Assembly: GCF_900168265.1 (NCBI RefSeq)
Contig: NZ_FVZF01000003.1
Coordinates: forward strand, 124,001-188,000
DNA length: 64,000 bases
Source: Salegentibacter salarius
GTDB taxonomy: Bacteria; Bacteroidota; Bacteroidia; Flavobacteriales; Flavobacteriaceae
Reading direction: 5' to 3'
This document shows positions 44,362 to 52,847 of the stretch, one piece after another. Each line of letters starts with the position of its first letter. Positions within the stretch are counted from its first letter, which is position 1. The notes under the pieces were generated by a model, which saw nothing but the letters and a program-made list of their open reading frames with translations, was not told the DNA's origin and made no database searches. Position numbers and translations under genes: made by a program.

Positions 44362-44424
44362 CTGTTTCAGGATTAGGTATAAGCCAGGGATTAATTTCCG
44401 GTTTGGGATAAAATATAAAAACAC

Positions 44425-44868
44425 ATGAGCACTTTTGTAAACATAGCCAGGTTTCAGTATTCTTCTGAAGCACAAATTGTAAAAGGGAAATTACAATCTG
44501 AAGGCATAGAGGTATTTCTTGCAGACCAGGTTCTTATAGATACAGATCCTTTGGTAAGTCAGGCAATTGGGGGTGTAAAATTAAACGTTTATGCTGATGA
44601 TGAGGAACGAGCCCGGGCAATTTTAAGTGAGATCGATAATTATTCTCTAAACGATGAAGGAAACAGAGTGGTTTGTCCCAATTGTGAAAGCAGTCGTGTA
44701 AAAGTTTACACGCATATTAAAGATGTGCGTTCTTTCTTTGCTTTTTTGTTTTCATTTCTCACCTTCGCCCTGCCAATTCATTACAAGTACGATTATCATT
44801 GCGAAAATTGTGAGGAGAAATTCAGTTTAAACCAGCCTGATGCTGGACGAAAGCTTGGCAAAGAATAA
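44425..44868 (+). CDS. DUF2007 (putative signal transducing) protein with zinc ribbon
   Basis: 147 residues. An N-terminal DUF2007 domain (about 1-75; VNIARFQYSSEAQIVKGKLQSEGI, GGVKLNVY) is followed by a zinc-ribbon-like part with CPNC (about 90-93) and CENC (about 131-134) and a hydrophobic stretch FFAFLFSFLTFALP between. Possible membrane contact. It sits between bioF and bioD but has no known role in biotin synthesis. Function unknown. Confidence 0.85.
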   Translation: MSTFVNIARFQYSSEAQIVKGKLQSEGIEVFLADQVLIDTDPLVSQAIGGVKLNVYADDEERARAILSEIDNYSLNDEGNRVVCPNCESSRVKVYTHIKDVRSFFAFLFSFLTFALPIHYKYDYHCENCEEKFSLNQPDAGRKLGKE

Positions 44869-44924
44869 AAAATTGATTATAAATTAATGATGAATTCCTT
44901 CTTTGGAATTGAATTTATAAATAA

Positions 44925-45542
44925 ATGAAACATACTTATTTTGTTACCGGAATAGGGACCGAAGTTGGAAAAACAGTAGCTTCAGCAATCTTAACCGAAG
45001 CCCTGGAAGCCGATTACTGGAAACCTATCCAGGCCGGCGATCTTGATAATTCTGATAGCCATAAGGTAGAAAGATTAATTTCTAACGATAAAACTGTTTT
45101 TCATAAAAATAGCTTTGCGTTAAAAACACCCATGAGTCCGCATGCAGCGGCTGAAATTGATGAAGTAAAGATCACTTCAAAGAAAATAAAAAGACCTAAA
45201 GCAAAAGATTATTTAGTTATTGAAGGCGCCGGCGGTTTACTGGTTCCTATTAGCGATAAAGAAACCATAGCCGATTTAATGCAGCCTGAGGATCGCATCA
45301 TTTTGGTTTCCCGTCACTATCTTGGAAGTATCAATCATACTTTATTAACTATAGAAGCTTTAAAATCCCGTGGATTGAATTGCTTCGGAATAATATTTTC
45401 GGGCGAAGAAAACAAATCTACCGAACCGATTATTGAAAAAATGAGCGGTGTACCAGTTCTCGGAAGAATAGAACAGGAACCTTATTTTGATCAAAATGTG
45501 ATCAAAGAATACGCTGAATTATTTAGAGAGAAATTGAAATAA
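44925..45542 (+). CDS. bioD: Dethiobiotin synthetase (BioD)
   Basis: 205 residues. Closes the ureido ring of dethiobiotin using CO2 and ATP. The P-loop TGIGTEVGKT is at about 7-16 and the conserved PIQAG, MSPHAAAE and EGAGGLLVPI motifs follow. Start ATG lies in an AT-rich region 56 bp after the DUF2007 gene. Confidence 0.97.
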   Translation: MKHTYFVTGIGTEVGKTVASAILTEALEADYWKPIQAGDLDNSDSHKVERLISNDKTVFHKNSFALKTPMSPHAAAEIDEVKITSKKIKRPKAKDYLVIEGAGGLLVPISDKETIADLMQPEDRIILVSRHYLGSINHTLLTIEALKSRGLNCFGIIFSGEENKSTEPIIEKMSGVPVLGRIEQEPYFDQNVIKEYAELFREKLK

Positions 45543-45580
45543 AGTAAAAATCAATTAAACGTTGGGGCTGTTTTAAAAGA

Positions 45581-45661
45581 TCGTCAAGCTGAACTTGTTT
45601 CAGCTTCTAATATGTTTTGAGTATCTAAAACTTAGATTCTGAATCAAGTTCAGAATGACGT
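45581..45661. repeat. Dispersed two-hairpin repeat B, copy 2
   Basis: Between bioD and bioA. Hairpins AAGCTGAA-CTTGT-TTCAGCTT and TTCTGAA-TCAAG-TTCAGAA, ending ATGACG. Relative to 22179-22257 the stem bases change on both sides in a compensatory way. Confidence 0.75.
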
Positions 45662-45700
45662 TTAGAAAAATTTTCAGAATGCCTCTTTAGAATATACAAA

Positions 45701-46969
45701 ATGAACTTAGTTACCCGAGATCAAAAACACCTTTGGCATCCGCTAACCCAGCATAAAATTTCCCCGGAAGCTTTACCTATTGTAAAAGCAAAAGGCAGTA
45801 TTCTTTACGCCGAAGATGGCAGTGAATATATAGACGGAATCGCTTCCTGGTACACGGCAATGTATGGGCATTGCAATGAATACATCACCGGCAAAGTTGC
45901 AGCCCAGATGCAAAACCTGGATCAGGTAGTATTTAGCGGGTTCACCCACGAGCCGGCGGTAAAACTTTCTGAAGAATTAATAAAAATTTTGCCGGGAAAT
46001 CAGCAGAAATTATTTTTTAACGATAATGGGTCTACGGCCACCGAGATCGGGATAAAAATGGCTTTGCAGTATCATCACAACCAGGGCAATAATCGCAATG
46101 TGATGCTGGCTTTTGAAGAAGGTTTTCACGGCGATACTTTTGGCGCGATGTCGGTTTCCGGGCTTTCGGTTTATAATGGCGCTTTTGAAGAGCATTTTAT
46201 TGAAGTTTTACGAATCCCGGTTCCGTTAGGAGAAAATAATGAAGAAGTTATTTCGGGACTGAAAGAGCTAATTTCAGGAAACAATATTGCGGGATTTATT
46301 TATGAGCCCTTAGTACAGGGCGCTGCAGCAATGAAAATGCACGATGCTGCTGGCTTGAATGAGATCCTGAAAATTTGCAAAGAGCATGACATTGTTTGCG
46401 TGGCCGATGAAGTAATGACCGGCTTTGGGAAAACCGGGAAATATTTTGCTTCAGATTATATGGAAACCAAACCAGATGTGATGTGCCTTTCTAAAGCATT
46501 AACCGCCGGATTGCTGCCAATGGGCTTAACGACCTGTTCGCAAAAAATCTACGATGCTTTTTATGCCGATGATATTTCTAAAGGCCTATTTCACGGCCAT
46601 ACCTATTCTGCAAATCCACCCGCTTGTACTGCGGCCATTGCCGGAATAGAATTATTGGTTTCCGAAGAAATTCAACAACAAATCAAATCGGTGATTAAAT
46701 CTCACCAGGCTTTTGATGAAAAGATAAAAGATCATCCAAAAGTTACCAATCGCCGGCAACTGGGTGTAATCTATGCTTTTGATCTTAATGTGAAAATGGA
46801 GCGCTACGGCAATCTTAGAAACCAGCTTTTTAAACACTTTATGGATAATGGTGTATTTCTAAGACCTCTTGGTAATACTATTTATATTTTGGCGCCTTAT
46901 ACAATTTCGCAGCCGGAATTGGATAAGATCTACCAGGTGATTGAAGATTTACTCGATAATCGAGATTAA
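45701..46969 (+). CDS. bioA: Adenosylmethionine-8-amino-7-oxononanoate transaminase (BioA)
   Basis: 422 residues. PLP aminotransferase converting KAPA to DAPA with S-adenosylmethionine as donor. The start motif LWHPLTQHK, GIASWYTAMYGH, FNDNGSTATEIGIKMALQYH, VADEVMTGFGKTG and the PLP lysine in LSKALTAGLLPMGLT are present. The last residues LLDNRD and the stop codon are encoded by the left end of repeat A copy 3, so the native C-terminus was probably extended or truncated when the repeat inserted. Confidence 0.96.
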   Translation: MNLVTRDQKHLWHPLTQHKISPEALPIVKAKGSILYAEDGSEYIDGIASWYTAMYGHCNEYITGKVAAQMQNLDQVVFSGFTHEPAVKLSEELIKILPGNQQKLFFNDNGSTATEIGIKMALQYHHNQGNNRNVMLAFEEGFHGDTFGAMSVSGLSVYNGAFEEHFIEVLRIPVPLGENNEEVISGLKELISGNNIAGFIYEPLVQGAAAMKMHDAAGLNEILKICKEHDIVCVADEVMTGFGKTGKYFASDYMETKPDVMCLSKALTAGLLPMGLTTCSQKIYDAFYADDISKGLFHGHTYSANPPACTAAIAGIELLVSEEIQQQIKSVIKSHQAFDEKIKDHPKVTNRRQLGVIYAFDLNVKMERYGNLRNQLFKHFMDNGVFLRPLGNTIYILAPYTISQPELDKIYQVIEDLLDNRD

Positions 46970-47048
46970 ATGCTCCGAGGCTTGCCTCGAGATGGAATTA
47001 GATTTTTCAATAATAATGCTTGGTGAGTTTGCTCCGAAGTTGTTTACT
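46948..47048. repeat. Dispersed hairpin repeat A, copy 3
   Basis: Starts TTTACTCGATAATCGAGAT inside the bioA 3' end, carries the hairpin CGAGGC-TT-GCCTCG (46976-46989) and ends AAGTTGTTTACT near the SET gene. Same orientation as copies 1 and 2. Confidence 0.9.
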
Positions 47049-47128
47049 GAATAAATTTTAGGCATAACTTATAAGTGGCTTAAAAGCAAAGCTTTAATTG
47101 TTTACATTAGAATTAAAATTTTGCGATT

Positions 47129-47713
47129 ATGATGCATCCAGATACCGAGTTGCGCTTTATTAACCAAAAGGTGGGATATGGTGTTGTTGCTACCAAATTT
47201 ATTCCCGAGGGCACCATTACCTGGGTGCAGGATGATTTGGATTACGTTTTTTATACTTCCCAGATAGAAAAACTACATCCTAAAAGTGCGCAAATGTTAG
47301 AAAAATATGCTTTTCGGAATCGGTTTGGGGACCTGGTGCTTTGTTGGGATTTGGCGAAATATGTAAACCATAGTTTTAATTCTAATTGCTTTTCTACCGC
47401 ATACGGTTTTGAAATCGCGGTGAGAGATATTCAAGTTGGCGAAGAGTTAACCGATGATTACGGATATCTAAATCTCGATGAAGCTTTTGAACCTTTTCAG
47501 GAAAATGCTTCCAGAACGAAGGTTTATCCCGACGATTTGGTAAATTATCATAAAGAATGGGACGGGATTTTGCAGAAATCTATTCAGAAATTCGAAAAAG
47601 TTTATCAACCACTTATTGATCTTGTTTCTGAAGGAATTCAGTTAGAACTACAAAAGATCCTTCTAGGCGAAAAAGAAATGGATTCTATTTTAAATCTTTA
47701 TTACCAGCGGTAA
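47129..47713 (+). CDS. SET-domain protein
   Basis: 194 residues. SET-domain landmarks: GYGVVATKFIPEGTITW near the N-terminus, YVNHSFNSNC (the NHS motif) and GEELTDDYGYLN (the terminal tyrosine motif). This is a complete small SET fold with post-SET-like residues, suggesting a protein-lysine methyltransferase of unknown substrate. Located between bioA and the beta-ketoacyl synthase. A related family is found in many Bacteroidota. Confidence 0.85.
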   Translation: MMHPDTELRFINQKVGYGVVATKFIPEGTITWVQDDLDYVFYTSQIEKLHPKSAQMLEKYAFRNRFGDLVLCWDLAKYVNHSFNSNCFSTAYGFEIAVRDIQVGEELTDDYGYLNLDEAFEPFQENASRTKVYPDDLVNYHKEWDGILQKSIQKFEKVYQPLIDLVSEGIQLELQKILLGEKEMDSILNLYYQR

Positions 47714-47747
47714 GCTTGTTTATCTCTCTGTTTAGCTCACTATCTTT

Positions 47748-47822
47748 CCTGCAAGGTTTTTTATACCTCGTAGGTTTGAAAAATAACAATAATCCTACAA
47801 GGTTGTTCAAACCTTGCGGGAT
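47748..47822. repeat. Long imperfect hairpin between SET and ketoacyl synthase genes
   Basis: CCTGCAAGGTTT...ACCTCGTAGG pairs with CCTACAAGGT...AAACCTTGCGGG with few mismatches. Typical of dispersed flavobacterial intergenic repeats; also a possible transcription stop. Confidence 0.6.
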
Positions 47823-47885
47823 TTCTGATTCATTATCTTGACTTCTTTTTTATTAAAAATATTTAGCGGTTGATTCAACAGACTG

Positions 47886-47893
47886 TATTTTTG
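47886..47893 (+). promoter_or_regulatory. -7 promoter element TATTTTTG of the beta-ketoacyl synthase gene
   Basis: TATTTTTG 18 bases upstream of the TTG start at 47912; supports the non-ATG start. Confidence 0.5.
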
Positions 47894-47911
47894 CGGAAAA
47901 ATTAATCGCTT

Positions 47912-49069
47912 TTGAAATCACCGGTATTTATATCTTCACTTGGTTCTGTTTCTGCGCTTGGTCAATCTCCGGCAGAAATATGGAAAAATTCTAAAAATCC
48001 GAAACATTTTATTTCCAAACATCAGTTTGATGAAACCGAAGCTTTTGCGGCTTTTTTGCCAATGGAAGCCCGGGCTGCTATAGAGTCACTCCGCAAGGAA
48101 AACACCAATTATAGAAAACTGGATGATTCGGTTTTATTTGCAATTTTTTCAGCCAGAAAAGCTATAAAAGAAGCCGGCTGGAAAAGCGAGAAAAATATCG
48201 GAATAAACATCGGGAGCTCCCGTGGTGCTACCGGTTTATTTGAAAAATACCATAAAGAATTTATAGAAACCGGCAAAGCCGCCACACAGGCTTCGCCTTC
48301 TACCACTTTAGGAAATATTTCTTCCTGGGTTTCGCAAGATCTTCAAACGGAAGGCCCGGAATTTTCTCATAGTGTAACCTGCTCAACCGGTTTACACGCA
48401 GTAGTAAATGCAATTGCCTGGATGCAGGCTGGTTTTGCCGATAAGTTTCTTGCCGGTGGGAGTGAAGCTGCATTAACCGCATTTACCATCGCCCAAATGA
48501 AAGCCATGAAGATCTACGCTTCAGAAGATCTTGATTTTCCGTGTCGCGCTTTGGATATGGAGAAAAAGAGAAATTCAATGGTTTTAGGCGAAGCTTCGGG
48601 AATATTGGCGCTTCAGAAGGAAAATTCAGAAAAGGCAATTGCTAAAGTTACTGGGATTGGCTATGCAACTGAAACTTTAAAACACAGTGTTTCAATTTCA
48701 GCAAATGGAGAATCTTTGCAGAAAGCGATGAAGATGGCAATTGGAGAGAAAGAACTTTCAGAAATTGACGCGGTAGTGATGCACGCGCCCGGAACCTTAA
48801 AAGGAGACCTTTCTGAAGTAAATGCGATAAAGGCTGTGTTTGGTAAAAATACTCCTGCAATGACCAGCAATAAATGGAAACTGGGACATACTTTTGCAGC
48901 CTCAGGAATTCTAAATTTGGAACTGGCTGTTTTAATGCTTCAGCATCAGGAATTTATTGAAGTGCCTTTTTCTGAAATCAGTAAAGCACCTTCAAAACTT
49001 GAAAATATATTGGTAAACGCTGTAGGCTTTGGCGGGAACGCAGTTTCTATTTTAATAAGCCGAAAATAA
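47912..49069 (+). CDS. Beta-ketoacyl-ACP synthase (KAS I/II-like) in the biotin gene cluster
   Basis: 385 residues starting with TTG; no ATG occurs close by in frame, and the N-terminus SPVFISSLGSVSALG is the usual KAS start. The catalytic triad Cys157 (TCSTG), His291 (MHAPGT) and His326 (KLGHTFAASG) is complete, so it is expected to condense acyl groups with malonyl-ACP. It lies between bioA and bioB with its own promoter. A role in building the pimeloyl chain for biotin is a context-based guess; general fatty-acid or polyketide functions are the alternative. Confidence 0.87.
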   Translation: MKSPVFISSLGSVSALGQSPAEIWKNSKNPKHFISKHQFDETEAFAAFLPMEARAAIESLRKENTNYRKLDDSVLFAIFSARKAIKEAGWKSEKNIGINIGSSRGATGLFEKYHKEFIETGKAATQASPSTTLGNISSWVSQDLQTEGPEFSHSVTCSTGLHAVVNAIAWMQAGFADKFLAGGSEAALTAFTIAQMKAMKIYASEDLDFPCRALDMEKKRNSMVLGEASGILALQKENSEKAIAKVTGIGYATETLKHSVSISANGESLQKAMKMAIGEKELSEIDAVVMHAPGTLKGDLSEVNAIKAVFGKNTPAMTSNKWKLGHTFAASGILNLELAVLMLQHQEFIEVPFSEISKAPSKLENILVNAVGFGGNAVSILISRK

Positions 49070-49130
49070 TATAATTAAGAAAGCTTTGAAAACTTTCCTC
49101 GCGGAAGGCCTATTAAAGCGCAGTTTTATT

Positions 49131-49138
49131 TATTTTTG
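49131..49138 (+). promoter_or_regulatory. -7 promoter element TATTTTTG of bioB
   Basis: TATTTTTG 18 bases upstream of the ATG at 49157; it overlaps the upstream TTG that would otherwise extend the frame. Confidence 0.55.
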
Positions 49139-49156
49139 ATTTCAAATCTATTTTTT

Positions 49157-50248
49157 ATGGTCACAAGACATAACTGGACAAAAGAAGAAATTCTCGAGAT
49201 ATATAATAAACCTTTAATGGAGTTGCTTTACGAAGCGGCCACTGTGCATAGGAAAAATCACGATCCTAACACCGTTCAGGTTTCAACTTTGCTTTCTATA
49301 AAAACCGGCGGTTGCCCGGAAGATTGCGGATATTGCCCACAGGCAGCTAGATACCATACCAATGTTGAAGGAAACGATCTTATGAGCGTGAACCAGGTGA
49401 AAGCTCAGGCGCTGCGTGCTAAAGAGTCGGGAAGTTCGCGGGTTTGTATGGGTGCAGCCTGGAGAAACGTAAAGGACGGTAAGGAGTTCGATTCGGTTTT
49501 GGAAATGGTAAGAACCATTAATAAACTGGATATGGAAGTTTGCTGTACACTAGGAATGATTACCGAAAATCAGGCGCAGCGACTTGCTGAAGCCGGTTTG
49601 TATGCTTATAACCATAATTTAGATTCGTCAGAAGAATATTATAAAGAAGTGATTTCTACCCGTGGTTACCAGGATAGACTGGATACCATCGGGAATGTTA
49701 GAAAAACCAATGTTACCGTATGTAGCGGCGGAATTATCGGAATGGGAGAAAGTGTAGATGACAGGGCAGGAATGCTTGTAGCCCTTTCAACCTTAAGTCC
49801 GCAGCCAGAATCTGTACCGATTAATGCTTTAGTTCCTGTTGAAGGAACGCCTATGGAAGAGCAGGAACCGGTTTCTATCTGGGAAATGGTAAGAATGGTC
49901 GCTACTGCCAGAATTGTCATGCCTGAAACCCAGGTTAGACTCTCTGCCGGAAGAACGCAAATGAGCAGGGAAGGACAGGCGATGTGTTTCTTTGCCGGAG
50001 CAAATTCGATATTTGCCGGAGATAAATTGCTTACCACGCCAAATCCCGATGTAAACGAGGATATGGAATTATTTAGATCTTTAGGTTTGAATCCGCAAAA
50101 AGCATTTGAGAAAAAAGAACAGCCTAAAAGTGTTTCAGCTGAAGAATCTCAATACCAGAATTTAGGTGAAAAGCCAAAATGGTCTAGACCCGGTCATAAA
50201 ATTGAGCGTAATTTAGAGGCGCAACAAAAGCCAAAAGCCAAGGCGTAA
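49157..50248 (+). CDS. bioB: Biotin synthase (BioB)
   Basis: 363 residues from ATG 49157 (MVTRHNWTK). Radical SAM enzyme inserting sulfur into dethiobiotin. The 4Fe-4S cluster motif CPEDCGYC, the 2Fe-2S cluster cysteines and arginine (GAAWRN, VCCTLGM, VCSGGIIGMGE), and NALVPVEGTP are present. A charged C-terminal extension of about 40 residues rich in Lys/Gln follows the core. The cupin-like gene starts 14 bp later. Confidence 0.98.
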   Translation: MVTRHNWTKEEILEIYNKPLMELLYEAATVHRKNHDPNTVQVSTLLSIKTGGCPEDCGYCPQAARYHTNVEGNDLMSVNQVKAQALRAKESGSSRVCMGAAWRNVKDGKEFDSVLEMVRTINKLDMEVCCTLGMITENQAQRLAEAGLYAYNHNLDSSEEYYKEVISTRGYQDRLDTIGNVRKTNVTVCSGGIIGMGESVDDRAGMLVALSTLSPQPESVPINALVPVEGTPMEEQEPVSIWEMVRMVATARIVMPETQVRLSAGRTQMSREGQAMCFFAGANSIFAGDKLLTTPNPDVNEDMELFRSLGLNPQKAFEKKEQPKSVSAEESQYQNLGEKPKWSRPGHKIERNLEAQQKPKAKA

Positions 50249-50262
50249 AAAAGGAATTCAAT

Positions 50263-51132
50263 TTGAAACTGAATCTGCAAGACATACCGCGGGTTAAAAC
50301 GCTTTCAAAAGAAGAATTTTTGAAAGACTATTTTATTCCCGAAAAACCGGTTGTTTTCGAAGAACTTTCTGCCGACTGGCCGGCTACTAAAAAATGGGAT
50401 TTTGATTATTTCAGGGAGAAAGCGGGGGTTGTTGTAGTTCCGCTTTACGACGGGAAACCTGCAAAAGGCAGACAGAGTTCTCACGGCCCGGCAAAGAAAA
50501 TCCCTATGCGGGAATACATAGACATTCTTGAAAAAGGACCTACAGATCTTAGGATGTTTTTCTTTAATCTATTGCAAAATTGTCCGGAGTTAATAGACGA
50601 TTTTAAGTATCCCGATCTTGGCGTGAAATTCTTTAAAAAGTTACCAGTTTTATTTGTTGGGGGTGAGGGTAGCAGCGTGGTGATGCATTATGATATGGAT
50701 CTTGCTAATAATTTCCATTTCAATTTTGTAGGCGAAAAAAGAGTAATTCTTTATCCGCCTTCAGAAACTAAATTTTTGTATCATGTGCCCCATTCCATAG
50801 TAAGTATGGAAATAATAAATATGGATAATCCCGATTTTGAGAAATATCCTGCGTTGGCCAATGCAAAAGGTTTTGAGACAAGACTAAAACACGGGGAGGC
50901 TTTATATATTCCCAGTAAATGGTGGCATTTTATAAAGTATGAAACTGCAAGTTTATCAATGACGTTAAGGTCTTTGCCACAAAAACCGGGGCGAATTGCC
51001 GAGGTGCTCAAAAATTTGATTATTACCCGAAATTACGATAATTTAATGCGTAAGATTAAGGGCCAGGATTGGATAGACTACAAGAATAGAAAAGCGATTG
51101 AAAATACGCACAGAAGTGCTGGAATTGAATGA
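50263..51132 (+). CDS. Cupin-like/JmjC-type protein (copy 1)
   Basis: 289 residues, TTG start preceded by AAGGAA; no nearer ATG, and the N-terminus aligns with its paralogue. The JmjC-like (Cupin_8) iron site is visible as MHYDMD (His142, Asp144) and a later His222 in SKWWHFI, so a 2-oxoglutarate/Fe(II)-dependent dioxygenase or hydroxylase is plausible. HGEALYIPS follows. Tandem paralogue of the next gene, with stop and start overlapping by 4 bp. Substrate unknown. Confidence 0.85.
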   Translation: MKLNLQDIPRVKTLSKEEFLKDYFIPEKPVVFEELSADWPATKKWDFDYFREKAGVVVVPLYDGKPAKGRQSSHGPAKKIPMREYIDILEKGPTDLRMFFFNLLQNCPELIDDFKYPDLGVKFFKKLPVLFVGGEGSSVVMHYDMDLANNFHFNFVGEKRVILYPPSETKFLYHVPHSIVSMEIINMDNPDFEKYPALANAKGFETRLKHGEALYIPSKWWHFIKYETASLSMTLRSLPQKPGRIAEVLKNLIITRNYDNLMRKIKGQDWIDYKNRKAIENTHRSAGIE

Positions 51133-52010
51133 TGGAGAAAGAAGAAAGCTTACATTTAGAGCCTATACCAAGGCTTAAGACTATTTCTAAAAAGGAATTT
51201 TTAGAAAATTATGTGCGGCCACAAAAACCTGTGGTTATAGAGCATTTAGTAGACGATTGGCCGGCTATGCAAAAATGGAATTTAGATTATATTCGCGAGG
51301 TCGCCGGTGAAAAAATAGTGCCGCTCTATGATGATCGCCCTATAAATTCAAAGCAGAAATTTAACGAGCCGCATACAGAAATGAAGATGGCAGATTATAT
51401 AGATCTGCTAAATTCAAAACCTACTAATTACCGTATTTTTCTTTATCATTTATTAAAGGAAGTTCCTGTGTTGCAGAAAGATTTTCGGTTTCCAGATCTT
51501 GGACTTCGATTAATAAAACAGTTACCAACTTTATTCTTTGGCGGGGAGAATTCTAAAGTCTTTATGCATTACGATATTGATTTTGCCAATATTCTTCATT
51601 TTCATTTCCACGGAAAAAAACGCTGTATAATTTATCCGCCTTCTGAAGGCAAATATTTATATAAAGTCCCTCACGCTCTTATTTCCCGGGAAGATATAGA
51701 TTTCAATAACCCCGATTTTGAAAAATTCCCGGTTCTTAAAAAAGCTAAAGGCTATGTGACTGAATTAAAACATGGTGAAGCATTATATATGCCTGAAGGT
51801 TACTGGCACCAAATGACCTACTTAACGCCTGGTTTTTCTATGAGTTTAAGGGCAACGCCAAGAACGCTTACCAATTTTTCTAAAGCAGTTTATAACCTGG
51901 TAGTGATGCGTAATTTTGATAACTATATGCGTAAACTAAAGGGGCAGAAGTGGATAGATTATAAAAATGAGGAAGCGGTAAAACGAACGCATAAGAAGAA
52001 TAAGGTCTAA
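51129..52010 (+). CDS. Cupin-like/JmjC-type protein (copy 2)
   Basis: 293 residues, start ATG overlapping the stop of copy 1 (ATGA). The same HxD...H iron-binding pattern appears as MHYDID and YWHQM. By eye the two copies are about half identical along their whole length. The pair is coupled and directly downstream of bioB, possibly in one operon with it, but no biochemical link to biotin is known. Confidence 0.85.
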   Translation: MMEKEESLHLEPIPRLKTISKKEFLENYVRPQKPVVIEHLVDDWPAMQKWNLDYIREVAGEKIVPLYDDRPINSKQKFNEPHTEMKMADYIDLLNSKPTNYRIFLYHLLKEVPVLQKDFRFPDLGLRLIKQLPTLFFGGENSKVFMHYDIDFANILHFHFHGKKRCIIYPPSEGKYLYKVPHALISREDIDFNNPDFEKFPVLKKAKGYVTELKHGEALYMPEGYWHQMTYLTPGFSMSLRATPRTLTNFSKAVYNLVVMRNFDNYMRKLKGQKWIDYKNEEAVKRTHKKNKV

Positions 52011-52121
52011 ATAAATTAGAGTTCATTTCCAGTTTTAAGCAAGGTGGAAGTTTCATTTTTTATGTAGAATACATTTTTGGTTGCGTGCCTAGTAGCCACG
52101 AATTCACTAAACTCTATTAAC

Positions 52122-52160
52122 TTTTCACTCTTCACTCTTCACTTTTCACTCTTCCCAATC
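52122..52160. repeat. Short tandem TTCACTC repeat
   Basis: CTTTTCACTCTTCACTCTTC and a further TTCACT unit are iterated in the gap between the cupin-like and recX genes. The rest of this 220-bp stretch shows no gene. Confidence 0.5.
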
Positions 52161-52232
52161 CCCACAAAAGATCGCCGCGCTCGTTTCTTCGCTCTCGATG
52201 AAGAGTCTGAATGGTATGAAGGCATGTAAAAA

Positions 52233-52709
52233 CTATTCTAAGAGCTCATTTGCTACTTCGTACACCAAATTACTTTCGTAGCCCTTCCGAAGCAGGAAAT
52301 CGGCTAACTTTCGTTTTTTCTTAAATTTATCGGGTTCTTTTAATAGCTTTAGTTTCTTCTCTGCCAGTTCATATAATGTGGAGATATATTTTTGCTGGTC
52401 TATTTCGGTAAGGGCATTTTTTATTATTGGGCCAGAAATTTCCCTGAATTTTAATTCCTGTTTGATCTTTATTTTACCCCACTTTTTGATCCTGAATTTT
52501 CCCCTTACAAAACTGCGTGCAAAACGTTCTTCATTTAAAAAATCTTCCTGCATCAGCTGAATGATGATCTGCTCTTGCGCGGCGGGTATCATATTCATCC
52601 CGCGAAGCTTTTCTTCAACTTCTTTATGGGAACGATCACGGTACGCACAGAACTGCATCAGTTTGATGGTCGCTTCTTTGACGGTATAAGATTCCTGGGG
52701 TTCTTTCAA
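52233..52709 (-). CDS. recX: Regulatory protein RecX
   Basis: 158 residues, three-helix repeats typical of RecX: CAYRDRSHKEVEEKLRGMN, AFARSFVRGKFRIKKWGKIKIKQEL and KLADFLLRKGYESNLVYEV. Binds RecA filaments and limits recombination. Monocistronic as far as seen; recA is not in the window. Confidence 0.93.
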   Translation of the reverse strand: MKEPQESYTVKEATIKLMQFCAYRDRSHKEVEEKLRGMNMIPAAQEQIIIQLMQEDFLNEERFARSFVRGKFRIKKWGKIKIKQELKFREISGPIIKNALTEIDQQKYISTLYELAEKKLKLLKEPDKFKKKRKLADFLLRKGYESNLVYEVANELLE

Positions 52710-52810
52710 GATTAAAAATTGGAGAATTCAGAATTTAAGTTTCAAAATTAATCTTTTTAAGTTGAGAAATTTAAATTTTATACCGGAGAACTTTCAAATT
52801 TAGACATAAA

Positions 52811-52842
52811 AAAACGCCTTCCGAATTAACGAAAGGCGTTTT
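52811..52842 (-). terminator. Terminator after the ribonuclease E/G gene
   Basis: AAAACGCCTT (52811-52820) with AAGGCGTTTT (52833-52842); on the minus strand it is followed by a T-run. Lies 5 bp after the rng stop codon. Confidence 0.85.
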
Positions 52843-52847
52843 AGTAT

